Of a stretch of 64,000 nt of DNA, positions 49,314-60,540 are shown piece by piece. Both the position numbers and the translations under genes were made by a program. Under the pieces are notes generated by a model. That model had not been told where the DNA came from, searched no databases, and saw only the letters and a list, made by a program, of their open reading frames with translations. Each line of letters opens with the position of its first letter. The stretch's first letter is position 1. The stretch is from Maea johnstoni. Lineage: Eukaryota; Annelida; Polychaeta; Spionida; Magelonidae. The stretch spans positions 27,303,767-27,367,766 of the forward strand of contig OZ012700.1 of NCBI GenBank assembly GCA_963942565.1, given 5' to 3'.

Positions 49314-50932
49314 GTAGGTTTGAATTTTCGCTGCTGAGTGATTTGGACATTCACAAGTTACCTTTCCAACCAAATGCTCAAACTATCGTTGTGTCAATAG
49401 TATCCAGTCACTGCTAGCGAATAGTGTTGAAACCTCCGTGGCAACCAGTCTGTTACCCCGTATAAGTTTTGACATTTATTCGTTGACTCGATTCGTCCAA
49501 CTCCAAGACCAACCCAACCACTTGTCAATTGAACAGGGACTTCCCAAACAGGTGGTTCAACACTGGTGTCAGTCAATAAATTTTATATTAATGCTGGAAT
49601 CTATCAGTTAGGCCAATAGTAATAGTATATATCTGATACTATATATAAGCTCATGGTCCTGTTAAAAAGGCAAAATTCTAACTGCAAACCACTCCCATGG
49701 CTATGTCTATGATAGACCCGGTTTGTGTCTCTATCCAGGCCAGCTGTTCTTAATACTGACGTCTATATGGCCTTCAGAGACACGGTACCAGTGCATTGTA
49801 AAATCTGTCATCTGTCCGGTGAATTCACCAGAGTGGATTTCTCGCGTGATAAGGCGAGTGTCACGGCCAGACTTAAACCAATGAATCATGTACATGTTTG
49901 ACTATATATATGCCCTAAGTCGGCAGGTGACAATGGCTGAAGTGTTTTATAATCTTAGAAAGAAGTTCTGAAGCGGCAATTTCCGCCATTTTAAATTTCC
50001 AACATTTGCTTTAGGCCTGACTAATCGAGCACCTGCCAAGACATTAGGAGCGTCTGTTATATGCGAACAGACGCTCCTAATGTCTTGGCAGGTGCTCGAT
50101 TAGTCAGACCTAAAGCAAATGGCGGAAATTTAAAATGGCGGAAATTGCCGCTTCAGAACTTCTTTCTAAGATTATAAAACACTTCAGCCATTGTCACCTG
50201 CCGACTTAGGGCATATATATAGTCAAACATGTACATGATTCATTGGTTTAAGTCTGGCCGTGACACTCGCCTTATCACGCGAGAAATCCACTCCGGTGAA
50301 TTTACCGGACAGATGACAGATTTTTACAATGCACTGGTACTAGAAACTGGGTGCTTAAAATTGGCAGTTGTAAATTTTTGGGCGTCCAAATTTTCAAGGG
50401 GGATCACAATATATTCATATTTCAACCATAAACATGTATAAATTCATCAAAATAAGGCATGATATCATTAAACAATGTCATGGGAATTATAAGGAGATGA
50501 AAAAATTCAATTCTAAGCTTGAGATTGAGATATTAAGAAATTCCACACAAAAATATTTGGGTGTCATGAGGAGTTCTTTTTAAGGGTTTGGGTGTCCAAA
50601 AAGGCACCCAAACGCCCTGCTTGCTAAGACCATGGTCCTGAGCGGTGGTTTTCAAGGGTTTGGGTGTCCAAAAGATGCCCAGACGCCTTGCTGGCTAAGA
50701 CTATGAATGAACATCCTAAGTGCTGGACGTACCTTAAACAAGACACAAAAGGTGACCAATCATGTTACAATGATAAAGAACTAAAGTAGACTATATTTTC
50801 TTTGATAGGAAGAAGAAGGAACCGTTGGTGATGTCTAACAATCGGCTGAACCGAAGCTTGCCCATCTCAAGCCGGGCCAAGTCTCCACTCGACTCTCCTG
50901 CCCGCATCCTGGGCATCAAAGACAGCAAACTG
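49294..50932 (+). CDS. Unidentified gene, first two coding exons
   Basis: ATG at 49294 opens MAENSTR, with donor ACGAG|gtaggt. The second exon completes the Arg codon and continues KKKEPLVMSNNRLNRSLPIS, then SRAKSPLDSPARILGIKDSK and L, with donor CTG|gtaagt. The phase match across 1.5 kb and the divergent promoter support a real gene. The 48 residues are basic and Ser/Pro-rich, with two SP sites like those of cell-cycle proteins. I do not recognise the family and see no further exon up to 64000. Confidence 0.72.
49786..50339. repeat. 554 bp near-perfect palindrome
   Basis: The arms of about 270 bp run from TACCAGTGCATTGTAAAA to TTTTACAATGCACTGGTA and meet at GTCTGTTATATGCGAACAGAC-like sequence around 50062. 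Only small differences separate the arms. It lies in intron 1 of the unidentified gene. The right end abuts a MITE that has lost its left terminus. Confidence 0.95.
50340..50634. mobile_element. hAT MITE, left end missing
   Basis: From TAGAAACTGGGTGCTTAAAA to CTTGCTAAGACCATG, the GGTCTTAGCCAG family without its first 25 bp. A second fragment of the right end follows at 50640-50705. Confidence 0.82.
50809..50932 (+). CDS. Unidentified gene, exon 2
   Basis: Acceptor tttgatag, donor CTG|gtaagt. It encodes 41 residues including RSLPISSRAKSPLDSPARIL. It ends in phase 0. Confidence 0.75.
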
Positions 50933-51099
50933 GTAAGTGCTTCCACATGGTAAAATTTGAAAAATATAGGTGGCGCTTCTGGGTAAGTAGAAATCATCCA
51001 GTTTCTGACAGCTTGGTGGACCAGCGGGTCACCAATTTCAAAGCTTAGGTGGCCCAGTTGGACATTTAATGACCCTGGATTTAAAGTACTTACACATCT

Positions 51100-51446
51100 G
51101 GGCACAGCATTAACTTTCGCGGCTACTTGCCCAGTAGGGCAAGTGAGTTCAACTTTTACTTGCCCCACTCCAACTTACACCTGCCCTTGAAGAATTGTAT
51201 GATTTATAATGTTTCATTTAAAACCAAGTAGAACATGGCTCTGGCATGTGAGAGCAAATTTTCTAGGACAAGCTTGGATGTCAGACCACAAAACTTGCAC
51301 ACATTCTCAAAAGTATACCCGAAATATATACAGCATGCCTGCCCAGTGGGGCAAGCAAGGTACAGTTTTCACTTGCCCTTCAGATATAATTTTCAAATTC
51401 TACTTGCCCGGGGCAACGGGGCAAGCACCAATGTCGAGCCCTGCAC
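51100..51446. mobile_element. Dispersed element related to the GGGCTCGACATT family
   Basis: It begins near GCATTAACTTTCGCGG and ends CAATGTCGAGCCCTG. The interior has many TTGCCC and GGGCAAG words. The target duplication is not clear. Confidence 0.6.
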
Positions 51447-51557
51447 ATACACATTTTATGGTATAAGTTGTGTATATTCTTTTGTTTCTCTTAGTAGCTC
51501 CCTGGAATCTTGTAGCCTCTTACCTGAGCCATGGTGGTTGTGATTTTCTATTTGTTG

Positions 51558-51749
51558 TTTAATGCTGAGGCTACTTTTGTCCAAAGCACAAGGAAGCAAC
51601 TTTTTTTTGAAAGCCATTGAAACCCTGCCACGTTGGTATTCATTGGAAAGCCTTCGATGAGTACCCATGTGCCAGGGTTTCAGTCATTTTTCAGGTTTTT
51701 TGCATAATTTTGCATTGGCCAAATTAGCCACCAGCAGCATAAGGGCTAA
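51558..51749. mobile_element. TTAA MITE, degraded ends
   Basis: From AATGCTGAGGCTACTTTTGT to CCACCAGCAGCATAAGGGCT. Confidence 0.78.
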
Positions 51750-52067
51750 ATCTGTTCATCCATGTGTCCCCATTGTATGTACCTTCTTATGGGGGATATG
51801 GATTCCAGGACCTAGCTGTCTTACCTATCATATAGCTGTATGTAATACTCATGTTGTGGTCTGACAATTCTCCACTCCAAGAACCGTATATTGAAGCCAT
51901 TTTTCTGCAGTGAATTGCTCTGCTGTGAACAGATGCTGATTCGAAAAAGCGTTGTTTAGTCACATCAGACAATGATATTGGAAAAGCTGTTGTTCTAGTG
52001 ATGGGTATTTCTGATTTTTGCTTTAGAAGTATGATGAATATTACTTGACTAGGGAAATACATCTCCT

Positions 52068-52269
52068 TTTACCCTTGCGCTGCTGGTGGCTGATTTGGCC
52101 AATACAAAAACCTGAAAATGGACTGAAACCCTGGCAAATGGGTACTCATCTATGAGTACTCAGCAAGAGCTATCCAATGAATTCCAACATGACAGGGTTT
52201 AGATGGTTATATAAAATCTTTGCATCCTTGTGCTTTGGACGAAAGTAGCCTTAGCATTTGAAGGGTAAA
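52068..52269. mobile_element. TTAA MITE, inverted, degraded ends
   Basis: From ACCCTTGCGCTGCTGGTGGC to CTTAGCATTTGAAGGGTAAA. Confidence 0.78.
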
Positions 52270-52960
52270 CCACTCTTCACGTGAGAGGCCACCTGCCTTG
52301 GCGCCCCATGCGTCCCTAACATACATAGCAGGATGTGTTGCCCTCTATTGTTAATGAGAGAAATTATTTTTTGATTCTAATATCCAATTTTGTAGATAGT
52401 CTTGGTCCTGAAGTGTTCACATCTCAGTGGTTTCATAGTATTTTACCTTCTCAAGTGAAGACTGCACCTGTTAATTACAAGTGGCATTGTTGTCAATATT
52501 CCTGCATGATGTGCCTGAATCTTGAGTCTGTATCTTACAGATCAATGATGTTGGTCATATGATATTGATTATAGCTTGTCTACAGGAAACTCTACTGGTG
52601 TGAATCCAACATATGATCAAACAGGGCCCGACATAACAGAAAGCCCCTTAGTCATGTGGGAAAACAGTATTTCGGGCAAGCCGAACAAGCCCTCAACTTG
52701 CCCAACTTGACTATCTAACATTAGAATGGAAATTGAGAGATACAGGCATTGAATTCATAATGGATCTTTTGAATAACAATATAGTTGACAGCAACTACGA
52801 AAAGTCATAAAGGGTAAAGGCGGAAATAACATTTCCCTTTTCTGGGCTACAAAGGTAATTGTTTTTATAGCCCAATACAATTTTCTTTAGCCATTGGCTA
52901 TGGGGCTGGTGGCTAGCTGGACCCCTGAAATTCCATAACATTTTATATGGTTAATATGCC
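52270..52960. other. Intron or intergenic, no supported exon
   Basis: A fragment with GGGCCCGACATAACAG and GCCCAACTTGAC words near 52624-52720 belongs to the GGGCTCGACATT group. I see no coding support. Confidence 0.5.
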
Positions 52961-52964
52961 TTAA

Positions 52965-53093
52965 ATTTCAGAAACTAGATACATATTTATGGCTATTATC
53001 TTAGTATATTGTGGTCTCCCTTGAAAAATAGGATGCCCAATAATTTCATAAAATATTGGGCACCCAGTTTCTAAATCCTGGCTAATACCATTA
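52965..53093. mobile_element. hAT MITE fragment
   Basis: It ends GGGCACCCAGTTTCTAAATC and CTGGCTAATACCA, the right part of the GGTCTTAGCCAG family. Confidence 0.65.
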
Positions 53094-53840
53094 TGCCATT
53101 TATCTGTATAATGAGGCCAATGAGCAAAGGCACATGAAGACTGAATACTTAACAAGGGAATCTGTCACTTGTTATTGATCATGGTATTATCCTATTAGTG
53201 TGTTGCACAATGTATATTGAGAGAAGGTCTCTGAGCCTGTGGTATTATCTATTGTTAAAGGCATTGACATAGTACTAGTCCACTTGCCATGGCACGTGTT
53301 AATATATGACTGCATGGCAAGTATTAACTATACCTGACTTGCCCACTTGCCATGGCGCGTGGATAAAGACATATTTTTGTTGGGTTGCTACTCATTTACT
53401 GCCATTTTTTCTTCGGAATTGGGTCTTTTTTATTCCCCCAAAATATGTACTAGCAAACAAAAATTCAGGGATAGTTGAAATTTTGGTTAATGTTGAGCCC
53501 AATAAGAACATATTTTTTGAAGGCCAATTGTTAATCAGAACTTTCCTTCAAGTATTTTATGACTTCATGTTTAGGGTAAAAAAAAATACTTCTTTTTTCA
53601 TTTTCAAAATGTTTCATAAATCCAGATGGCACTATATATATTCAGGCATGAATTGGTTAAACCCAGACAGGTAGAGCTGCACTCACCACTCACAAACTCG
53701 AGTGGCTCAAGACCTGGGGCAAACTCGCCGAGCTCGAGCTGAAATGTTCAAATCGTGAGCTCGTCTATGTTGGGAACACAAACGTAACACAGAGCACCTA
53801 ACACACATAATAACATACATAACTGCCTATCGCTGTCATG

Positions 53841-54650
53841 CAGCGCTCAACACATAGCATAGTCCCATCTCCCGGGGGATCTAAATTCCAAATACAGCCC
53901 TGTCAGGCTACCTAAAGTTGAATTCAGGTAGTCCCGTTGGACTACCTGAATCCTGGGGAAGTTACCCACTAAAACTAGGGCTGTCATCACTAAGGATTTT
54001 TTAGCGATTCGATAATCGAAAAGATATTTACCGATACGGCACTTCGATTCGATTCGCTATCGATTCACACTAGAAATTGTCTCACGCTTGGTTTTTGGCT
54101 AATATATATGCAATTAGCTTTTCACGCATTAAATTTTCATTCCCCAGCAATCCCCGCCTCTAACAATAACTAAAATCTACCTACAATTTGCGATCTCGCC
54201 ATTAGCGCCGATATGTCTTCGCCCGTCATCGTCTCGACGGGACCCCACAATGCATTGCGGTGACCTGCGCAGTAGTGCGCCAGAGATCGTCCGTCCTCAA
54301 TTCAACTTCCGTTTTTGAATTGAGGTAAGTTCTCCCTTATTTGGACTTTTTTAAAAAAGATTTCTGGTTGGTTACGGCAGTTTTCACGAGTTGCAACGTA
54401 TCCAACCAGTTTTTTATTATTTTTTATATAGCGAATCGATACCCCAGCATTTCTGGCGTATCGATTATCGCTAGGGCTTCGCCAGCGATCTATCGATACT
54501 GCCGGTATCGATGACAGCCCTAACTAAAACACTACAAAATGGTAGCGAAAAAAGTGGTGGGACTACCTAAAATCGTGGCGGGACTACCTGATTTTGGGTT
54601 CAGGTAGCCCCGCCAGCCTACCTGGTCCTTCTGGGGACTGTCAAGCCCTG
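53841..54650. mobile_element. Middle element of the nest, CAGGGCTC family
   Basis: It starts CAGCGCTCAACACATAGC and ends GGGGACTGTCAAGCCCTG. The 5 bp duplication is tcatg (53836-53840 and 54651-54655), as in other members of this group. Without the insert it is about 260 bp. Confidence 0.88.
53976..54522. mobile_element. Inner element of the nest, hAT-type, 547 bp
   Basis: The ends are TAGGGCTGTCATC and GATGACAGCCCTA, with the 8 bp duplication actaaaac (53968-53975 and 54523-54530). The interior holds a GC-rich stretch (54200-54320) with CACAATGCATTGCGGTG and a GAG|gtaagt donor, which looks like the promoter and first exon end of a once autonomous transposon. No transposase sequence is left. 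Confidence 0.9.
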
Positions 54651-54959
54651 TCATGTCTTCTTTACAGTCTCACATGTATACATTCACATGGTGTTGAGTG
54701 TTATACTGACCTCTGTACCTCGTCAGCACGTTTAAAAATTAAATAAATATGGCAATGTTAATAAATCCTTGCCAAGAAATATTTATTTTTCAATAGCTGA
54801 GCTGGAAAATAAGTATTTCTTTGGAAAATTGAAATGTCCATGAGCTCACGAGTCAAACGGGTGGTGAGCTCATGAGTTGATCTCCCTCCGTGAGTGCAGC
54901 TCTACAGACAGGTGTGTATTATGATTGATGGGTGTGTTTGAACTAGCAGCAGGTGCCGG

Positions 54960-55370
54960 TGATGAAGAGTATTATATTACTCGGGTAATATTGATATTTT
55001 ATACGCCTATCTCTCCGTATCATACGCCTGTCTATCCATATCTATCTTCTATCTGTATACAATTAACCCTTCCATGCCAGTATATTATGTTACTCAGGTA
55101 ATATTGATATTTTATACGCCTATCTCTCCGTATCATACGCCTGTCTATCCATATCTATCTTCTATCTGTATACAATTAACCCTTCCATGCCAGTATATTA
55201 TGTTACTCAGGTAATATTGATATTTTACCTGTCTCTCAATATCGATCTTCTATTTGTATACAATTAACCCTTCCATGCCAGTTTATACATTATGTTACTC
55301 GGGTAATATTGATATTTTATACGCCTGTCTCTCCATTATCTATCTTCTATCTGTGACTGTATACAATTAA
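54960..55370. repeat. Tandem repeat of about 116 bp, four copies, ending in a MITE end
   Basis: The unit contains GGGTAATATTGATATTTTAT, ACGCCTGTCT and ATTAACCCTTCCATGCCAG. The last words are the first bases of the TTAA MITE that follows at 55367, so the array was copied across the MITE junction. The later copies are shortened. Confidence 0.88.
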
Positions 55371-55580
55371 CCCTTACAATGCTGAGGCTACTTTTGATTG
55401 AAAGAACAAGGATGTAAAGATTTTTGAACACCATCTAAACCCTGTCATGTTGGTATTCATTGAAAAGCTCTCGCTGAGTACTCTCAGATAAGTACCCATT
55501 TGCCAGGGTCTGAGCCATTCTTTAGGTTTTTTGCATCATATTGTACTGGTCAAATTAGCCCCCAGTAGCATAAGGGTTAA
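55367..55580. mobile_element. TTAA MITE, complete
   Basis: TTAA at 55367-55370 and 55577-55580. The ends are CCCTTACAATGCTGAGG and CCCAGTAGCATAAGGG. Confidence 0.85.
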
Positions 55581-55706
55581 CCCTTTCAGGCACCAACATA
55601 AGTTTCAGAACTGACTTACCATGTCGGGCAAGGAGTTTATGAATTTCACTTGCCCGACACATTTTTTGGCTTGCCCGAAATAAGTTATATAGCATATTTG
55701 AGAATG

Positions 55707-58091
55707 GGGGCATTCCACAGTAAGCCTTCCGTCTATCACGGGACAATTTTGACAACTCAAAGGCATTTTAATCTTTAACCACTTCATTGTTTTAGACAGT
55801 TTTGCTATATATGACAAACTGGCATTAAGGCGTATCATTTTAACTCTTTGTGTGAAAAATTCCTTCATTATTGAAGGAGATAATCAAGCAAATACAGCCG
55901 TCTATCACGGGACACAAAATGGAAGTGGATCTTTCTAAACATTTTTCTCTTGCAAAATTCTCCTCAAATACATGCACTCTGGCATTCATGCTTAATACAA
56001 TCTATTACCAAAATACTTAGCTTCTAAATGATATATTTTAAATGGTAAAATATTCTGTAGTTACATAGAAAACTGAGCTTTTGTGAAACAAGGTCTGTCT
56101 ATCACGGGACAGTCTATCACGGGACAAAAATTCCACAACAGTTCTAGGGTATCTGGTAAGAGTGTCAGCACTCCTAACCTTCCAGAAACTTGTGTACAAG
56201 TAGAATACATGCATTTCTAAGCGATGATGCCTTTACAATTTCATTTTAATTCTAATTTATAGTGTTTGTGAGGCATTTAATTGGTGTGTAATGAAAATCT
56301 TTTAATTTCTAAAATATATATTTTTCTAAAAAGGCTATCACTACATGCAAAATTCCATTGTACTTATAAGCATTTGTGTAATAACTTAGAATAACTTAGA
56401 ACACCTAAAAACTACTATGTCAGCAGAAAAACAGCTTTTTATGAAATTATGTCTGTCTATCACGGGACAAATTTGACAACTCAAATGCAATTTAATCTTT
56501 AACCACTTCATTGCTTTAGACAGTTTTGCTATATAATACAAACTGGCATTAAGGTGTATCATTTGAACTCTTTGTTTGAAAATTTCTTTCATAATTGAAG
56601 GAGTTAATTAAGCAAATACAGCGGTCTATCACGGGACACAAATTGGAAGTGGACTTTTCAAAACATTTTTCTGTTGCAAAATTCTCCTCAAATACATGCA
56701 CTATGGCATTCATTTGTAGCATAATCCACCACAAAAATACTTAGCTTCTACATGATATACTTTAGATGGTAAAATATTCTGTAGTTACAAAGAAAATTGG
56801 GCTTTTATTAAACAAGGTCTGTCTATCGCAGGATAGTCTATCACGGGACAAAAATTCCAAAACAGTTTTAGAGTATCTATTAAGAGTGTCAGCACTCCTA
56901 ACCTTCTAGAAACTTGTGTACAAATAGAATATATACATTTCTAAGTGATGATGCATTTACAATTTCATTTTGATTTTAATTTATAGTGTTTGTGAGGCAT
57001 TTAATTGGTGTATAATGAAAAAAATTTAATTTCAAAAGTATATATTTTTCTAAAAAGGCTATCACTACATGCCAAATTCAATTGTACTTATTAGCCTTTG
57101 TGTAATCACTTAGAATAACTTAGAACAACTAAAAACTACTATGTCAGCTGAAAAACAGCTTTTTATAAGATTATGTCCGTCTATCACGGGACAAATTTGA
57201 CAACTCAAAGGCAATTAAGTCTTTAACCTCTTTATTGCTTTAGACAGTTTTGCTATATAATACAAACTGGCATTAAGGTGTATCATTTGAACTGTTTGTT
57301 TGAAAAATTCCTTCATAATTGAAGGAGATAATTAAGCAAATACAGCCGTCTATCACAGGACACAAATGGAAGTGGATTTTTCAAAACATTTTTCTGTTGC
57401 AAAATTCTCCTCAAATACACACACTATGGCATTCATGCTTAGTGTAATCCATTACAAAAATAATTAGCTTCTACATGATATATTTTAGATGGTAAAATAT
57501 TCTGTAGTTACAAGGAAAAATTGGAAAAATTGAGTTAGATGTCCCGTGATAGACATTCAGTGTCTATCACGGGACAGACTTTGATTGTCGTTTATTCTTG
57601 ATTCTGAGAGATTTTCTATAGGAAAACTGCATCAAACTATTCATTTTAACTCATAGGAGGAGAATATGTAAAGGCTGCATTCTATGTTTGTGCATATAAG
57701 AGCTTATAAAACTTTTGGATGTCTGACTGTCCGTCACGGGACAGCAGCAAAAGAAATCATGTTAAACTGCACATTTTCCTTCAGAAATTTCAAAAACTTC
57801 AATATGGGCTATGTAAAAATGAACGATTAGGGTTTATTTCCACTTAAATATTCAAACAACAATTTTAGAACCTTAAGAAAATGAACAATATGTGATGTCC
57901 CGTGATAGACACAATATTTTCCACAAATTCCACTTTCAAAGTCAATAACTTAAGTTTGGGCCATCATAAGGAAAAAGCAAAACCAGTTCTGAAAACTTTG
58001 AAAAGTTCTCTTTCAAATGCATATAAAATGAACTTTAGTTTAAAAAGATGACAAAATGAGTAGTTAGGACCAAATTACTGTGGAATGCCCC
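55707..58091. mobile_element. 2.4 kb element with 724 bp internal repeats and CTATCACGGGACA motifs
   Basis: The ends GGGGCATTCCACAGTAA and TTACTGTGGAATGCCCC are exact inverted copies (17 bp), and aatg flanks both sides. Inside, 55733-56456, 56457-57180 and a partial third copy repeat at 724 bp. CTATCACGGGACA occurs at 55733, 55901, 56100, 56113, 56457, 56625, 56838 and 57181, with near matches at 56822 and 57348, then inverted copies at about 57540 and 57895. No coding frame was found. It is inserted in a repeat with GTCGGGCAAG/CTTGCCCGACA words (55610-55690 and 58225-58330). I cannot assign the superfamily. Confidence 0.85.
57538..57576. repeat. Perfect hairpin of two inverted CTATCACGGGACA motifs
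   Basis: TGTCCCGTGATAGAC and GTCTATCACGGGACA are separated by seven bases. This is where the motif orientation switches within the element. Confidence 0.93.
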
Positions 58092-58767
58092 AATGGCATG
58101 TATTATTCATCATGGATTTATTGACTTGAAAACCATTTCATTTTTATTTTTGTTGCATCGTTTTCATATATCTGGGCATTTCCTATACAAAGATGTGTAG
58201 TAGTCTCCAGAAAATTTGATTGCACATTCGGGCAAGTGCAGAGTGAAATGTACTTGCTCAAAAGCCCTTTTTTGAAAAATTGACTTGTCCCTGCAAGCGG
58301 CAAAGGCGGTGCTTGCCTTTATGCCCAGTGATCTCCATTATAATATCATCTGTAACTATGATTCTCATGTGAATAAATCAGAATCATTTAGCGTGGATGC
58401 GTAAAATGTTTTTAAAAGGAAGAGTTGTGGGTTGGGTCATGATCAGTATTTTTTCCTCAAATAATATAACTCTATCTCAATTATTTTGTAAGTCACTGCT
58501 TTAAAGTTATTATTAGTAAACTATTATTAATAAAAATATAAATGCACAGTCCTGGTGTAATATTTATTGGAAATTCTGAGCATGAAACAGTTAAGCAGCT
58601 CAGACTCCATGTCACCATGGAGAGCCGTTGTCATGGTTACATAACAACACTATGGAGGAAACAGTGCATGGCGATCTATACTTGTGTGTATGCCAGAAAC
58701 AAGCTGTTTTCCCCATGCGGTACCTGTATACTTCAGTTAAACCCATTCATGTTTGGTGATCTCCTTA

Positions 58768-58946
58768 TCCCCTTCCAACGTGAGGCTACTTTCGTCCAAA
58801 GCGCAAGATGCAAAGATTTTTGAAAACCATTTAAACCTTTCATGTTGGTATTCATTAGAAAGCTCTCGCTGAGGTTTCAATCATTTCTCACAATTTTTGC
58901 ATCAGTTTGTATTGGCCAATTAACCACTAGCAGCGTAAGGGTTTAA
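58768..58946. mobile_element. TTAA MITE, internally shortened
   Basis: From CCCTTCCAACGTGAGGCTAC to CACTAGCAGCGTAAGGGTTTAA; a segment near GCTGAGTACTC is missing. Confidence 0.75.
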
Positions 58947-59189
58947 AAGTTTGGTCATCTGGATCTATGGTACAATTGGATAAAAATGAATGCCTGTTGG
59001 ACAAGATTCACATGCAGGCTATTTCAAATGTTTTCTTGTTCTTTATGCGTGTGTCGACTGTTTCTTCTTGTACTAGGGGCCACCTGTAAAATGTTGTGGA
59101 GCCCAAAAATACTGTTTAGCCCCAGGAATAATTCATATTCAATGTTATTGAAATATTACTAAAACATGACTGTCTTTCACTGTATGTTA

Positions 59190-60540
59190 TCATAGAAATT
59201 GATTTTCCATGAATTCCTGCGAGACCATATAATCCTGCAGGTATCATTAGCATTACCAAGGTAGTTTTGTATTATCCTCTTGTCCTTTCATGCTAGGAAA
59301 TTAAAATGTTGACTTATAGGTTGTAAGGGAAAAAAGTTAGTGGTTAACTAAACATAGAAATTGACTTTCTACAAATTCCTGAGACAATATGATCCTACAG
59401 GTAGCATTCACATTACGAAGGTAGTTTTGCATTGTCCCCTGGCCCTTTAATGGTAGAAATTAAAAGGTTGTACTTCAAAAAAGAGTCAGTGGTTAAAATG
59501 TTCATATTAAACCTTGACATGTAGATCGCATGTGAAAAAACATTAGTGGTTAACATAGAAATAGATTTTCCATGAATACCTGAGACCATACAATCCTGCA
59601 GGTATCATTCACATTACCAATGTAGTTTTGCATTGTCCCCTGTTACTTTCATGGTAGAAGTTGACATGTAAGTTGTAAGGGGGGAAAACATTAGTGGTTA
59701 AGGCCACTCCAATTTAATTTCTTGTCTTACGAGCTCCGGAGGCAGGAAATGAGCCATTTTGGAATTTTAAAAAGGTGAAAAATGTTTTTTTTTAAATTTA
59801 TTTTATTTTTTTAGAGACTGCCGAAGATGTTTCTAATAGCCTATTCTCAACTATATAAAATCAATCAATTAATCCCTGTAAACTGAAGGGTGGGAGTTAT
59901 ACATCCTCAAATATGAGGCTCTACTACAGCAGTGTTAAAAACCTGTAGTGATTGAATCACCCTTAACCATGAATATCCTTAAAACTTGCAATTTTCTTTT
60001 TTTTTTTTTTTGGAGTCTGACAGAAAATTACTAAACCACTTTCGTCCGTAAGACACCAAAGTCGACTTTAAAAAAAAAAATTTTTTTTGAGTCTGACAGA
60101 ATTTATTTTCTGAAAAAGCTTGTGAGACAAGTAATTAAATTGGAGTGGCCTGATATAGAAATTGAATTTTTCGCGAATACCTAAATAGACCATAAAATCC
60201 ATCAGGTAGCATTCACATTACCAAGGTAGTTTTGTATTGTCCTCTGGCCCTTTAATGGTAGATTTAGATATTGATATCAAACCTTGGCATGTAGGTTGTA
60301 CGTGGTAATTGGTTAAAATAGAAATTGATTTTCCATGAACACCTGAGACCATATAATGCTGCAGGCAGCATTACCAAGGTAGTTTTGCATTGTCCCCTGG
60401 CCCTTTCATGCTAGAAATTTAAATGTTGACGTGTAGGTTGTATGGAGAAAAATTGTGGTTAATATAGAAATTGATTTTCCATGAACAGGACCTGAGAGAC
60501 CTTATAATCCTGCAGGTATCATTAGTATGCAGTTATTGAC
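59190..60540. repeat. Degenerate tandem of about 150-180 bp, six or more copies
   Basis: AATTGATTTTCCATGAA, CCTGAGACCATATAATCCTG and ACCAAGGTAGTTTTG recur at about 59195, 59358, 59560, 60155, 60320 and 60465. The array is split by the element at 59701-60151. Confidence 0.82.
59701..60151. mobile_element. Element with inverted ends AGGCCACTCCAATTTAATT
   Basis: AGGCCACTCCAATTTAATTT and AATTAAATTGGAGTGGCCT are inverted ends (about 26 bp with mismatches). The 450 bp interior has A/T runs. It is non-coding. Confidence 0.82.

Larger units (their letters stand above)
53672..54904. mobile_element. Outer element of a three-deep nest, hAT-type
   Basis: The ends are TAGAGCTGCACTCACCACTC and CGTGAGTGCAGCTCTA. 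The 8 bp duplication cagacagg (53664-53671 and 54905-54912) fits hAT. Without the insert it is about 420 bp. Its relative at 2205-2596 is uninterrupted. Confidence 0.9.

Noticed and set aside
53306-53674. 122-residue frame on the plus strand
   Set aside because: No splice sites or composition typical of exons; it runs into a transposon end.
58542-58823. 93-residue plus-strand frame as an exon of the unidentified gene
   Set aside because: Its end runs into a TTAA MITE and no suitable acceptor or donor pair was found.
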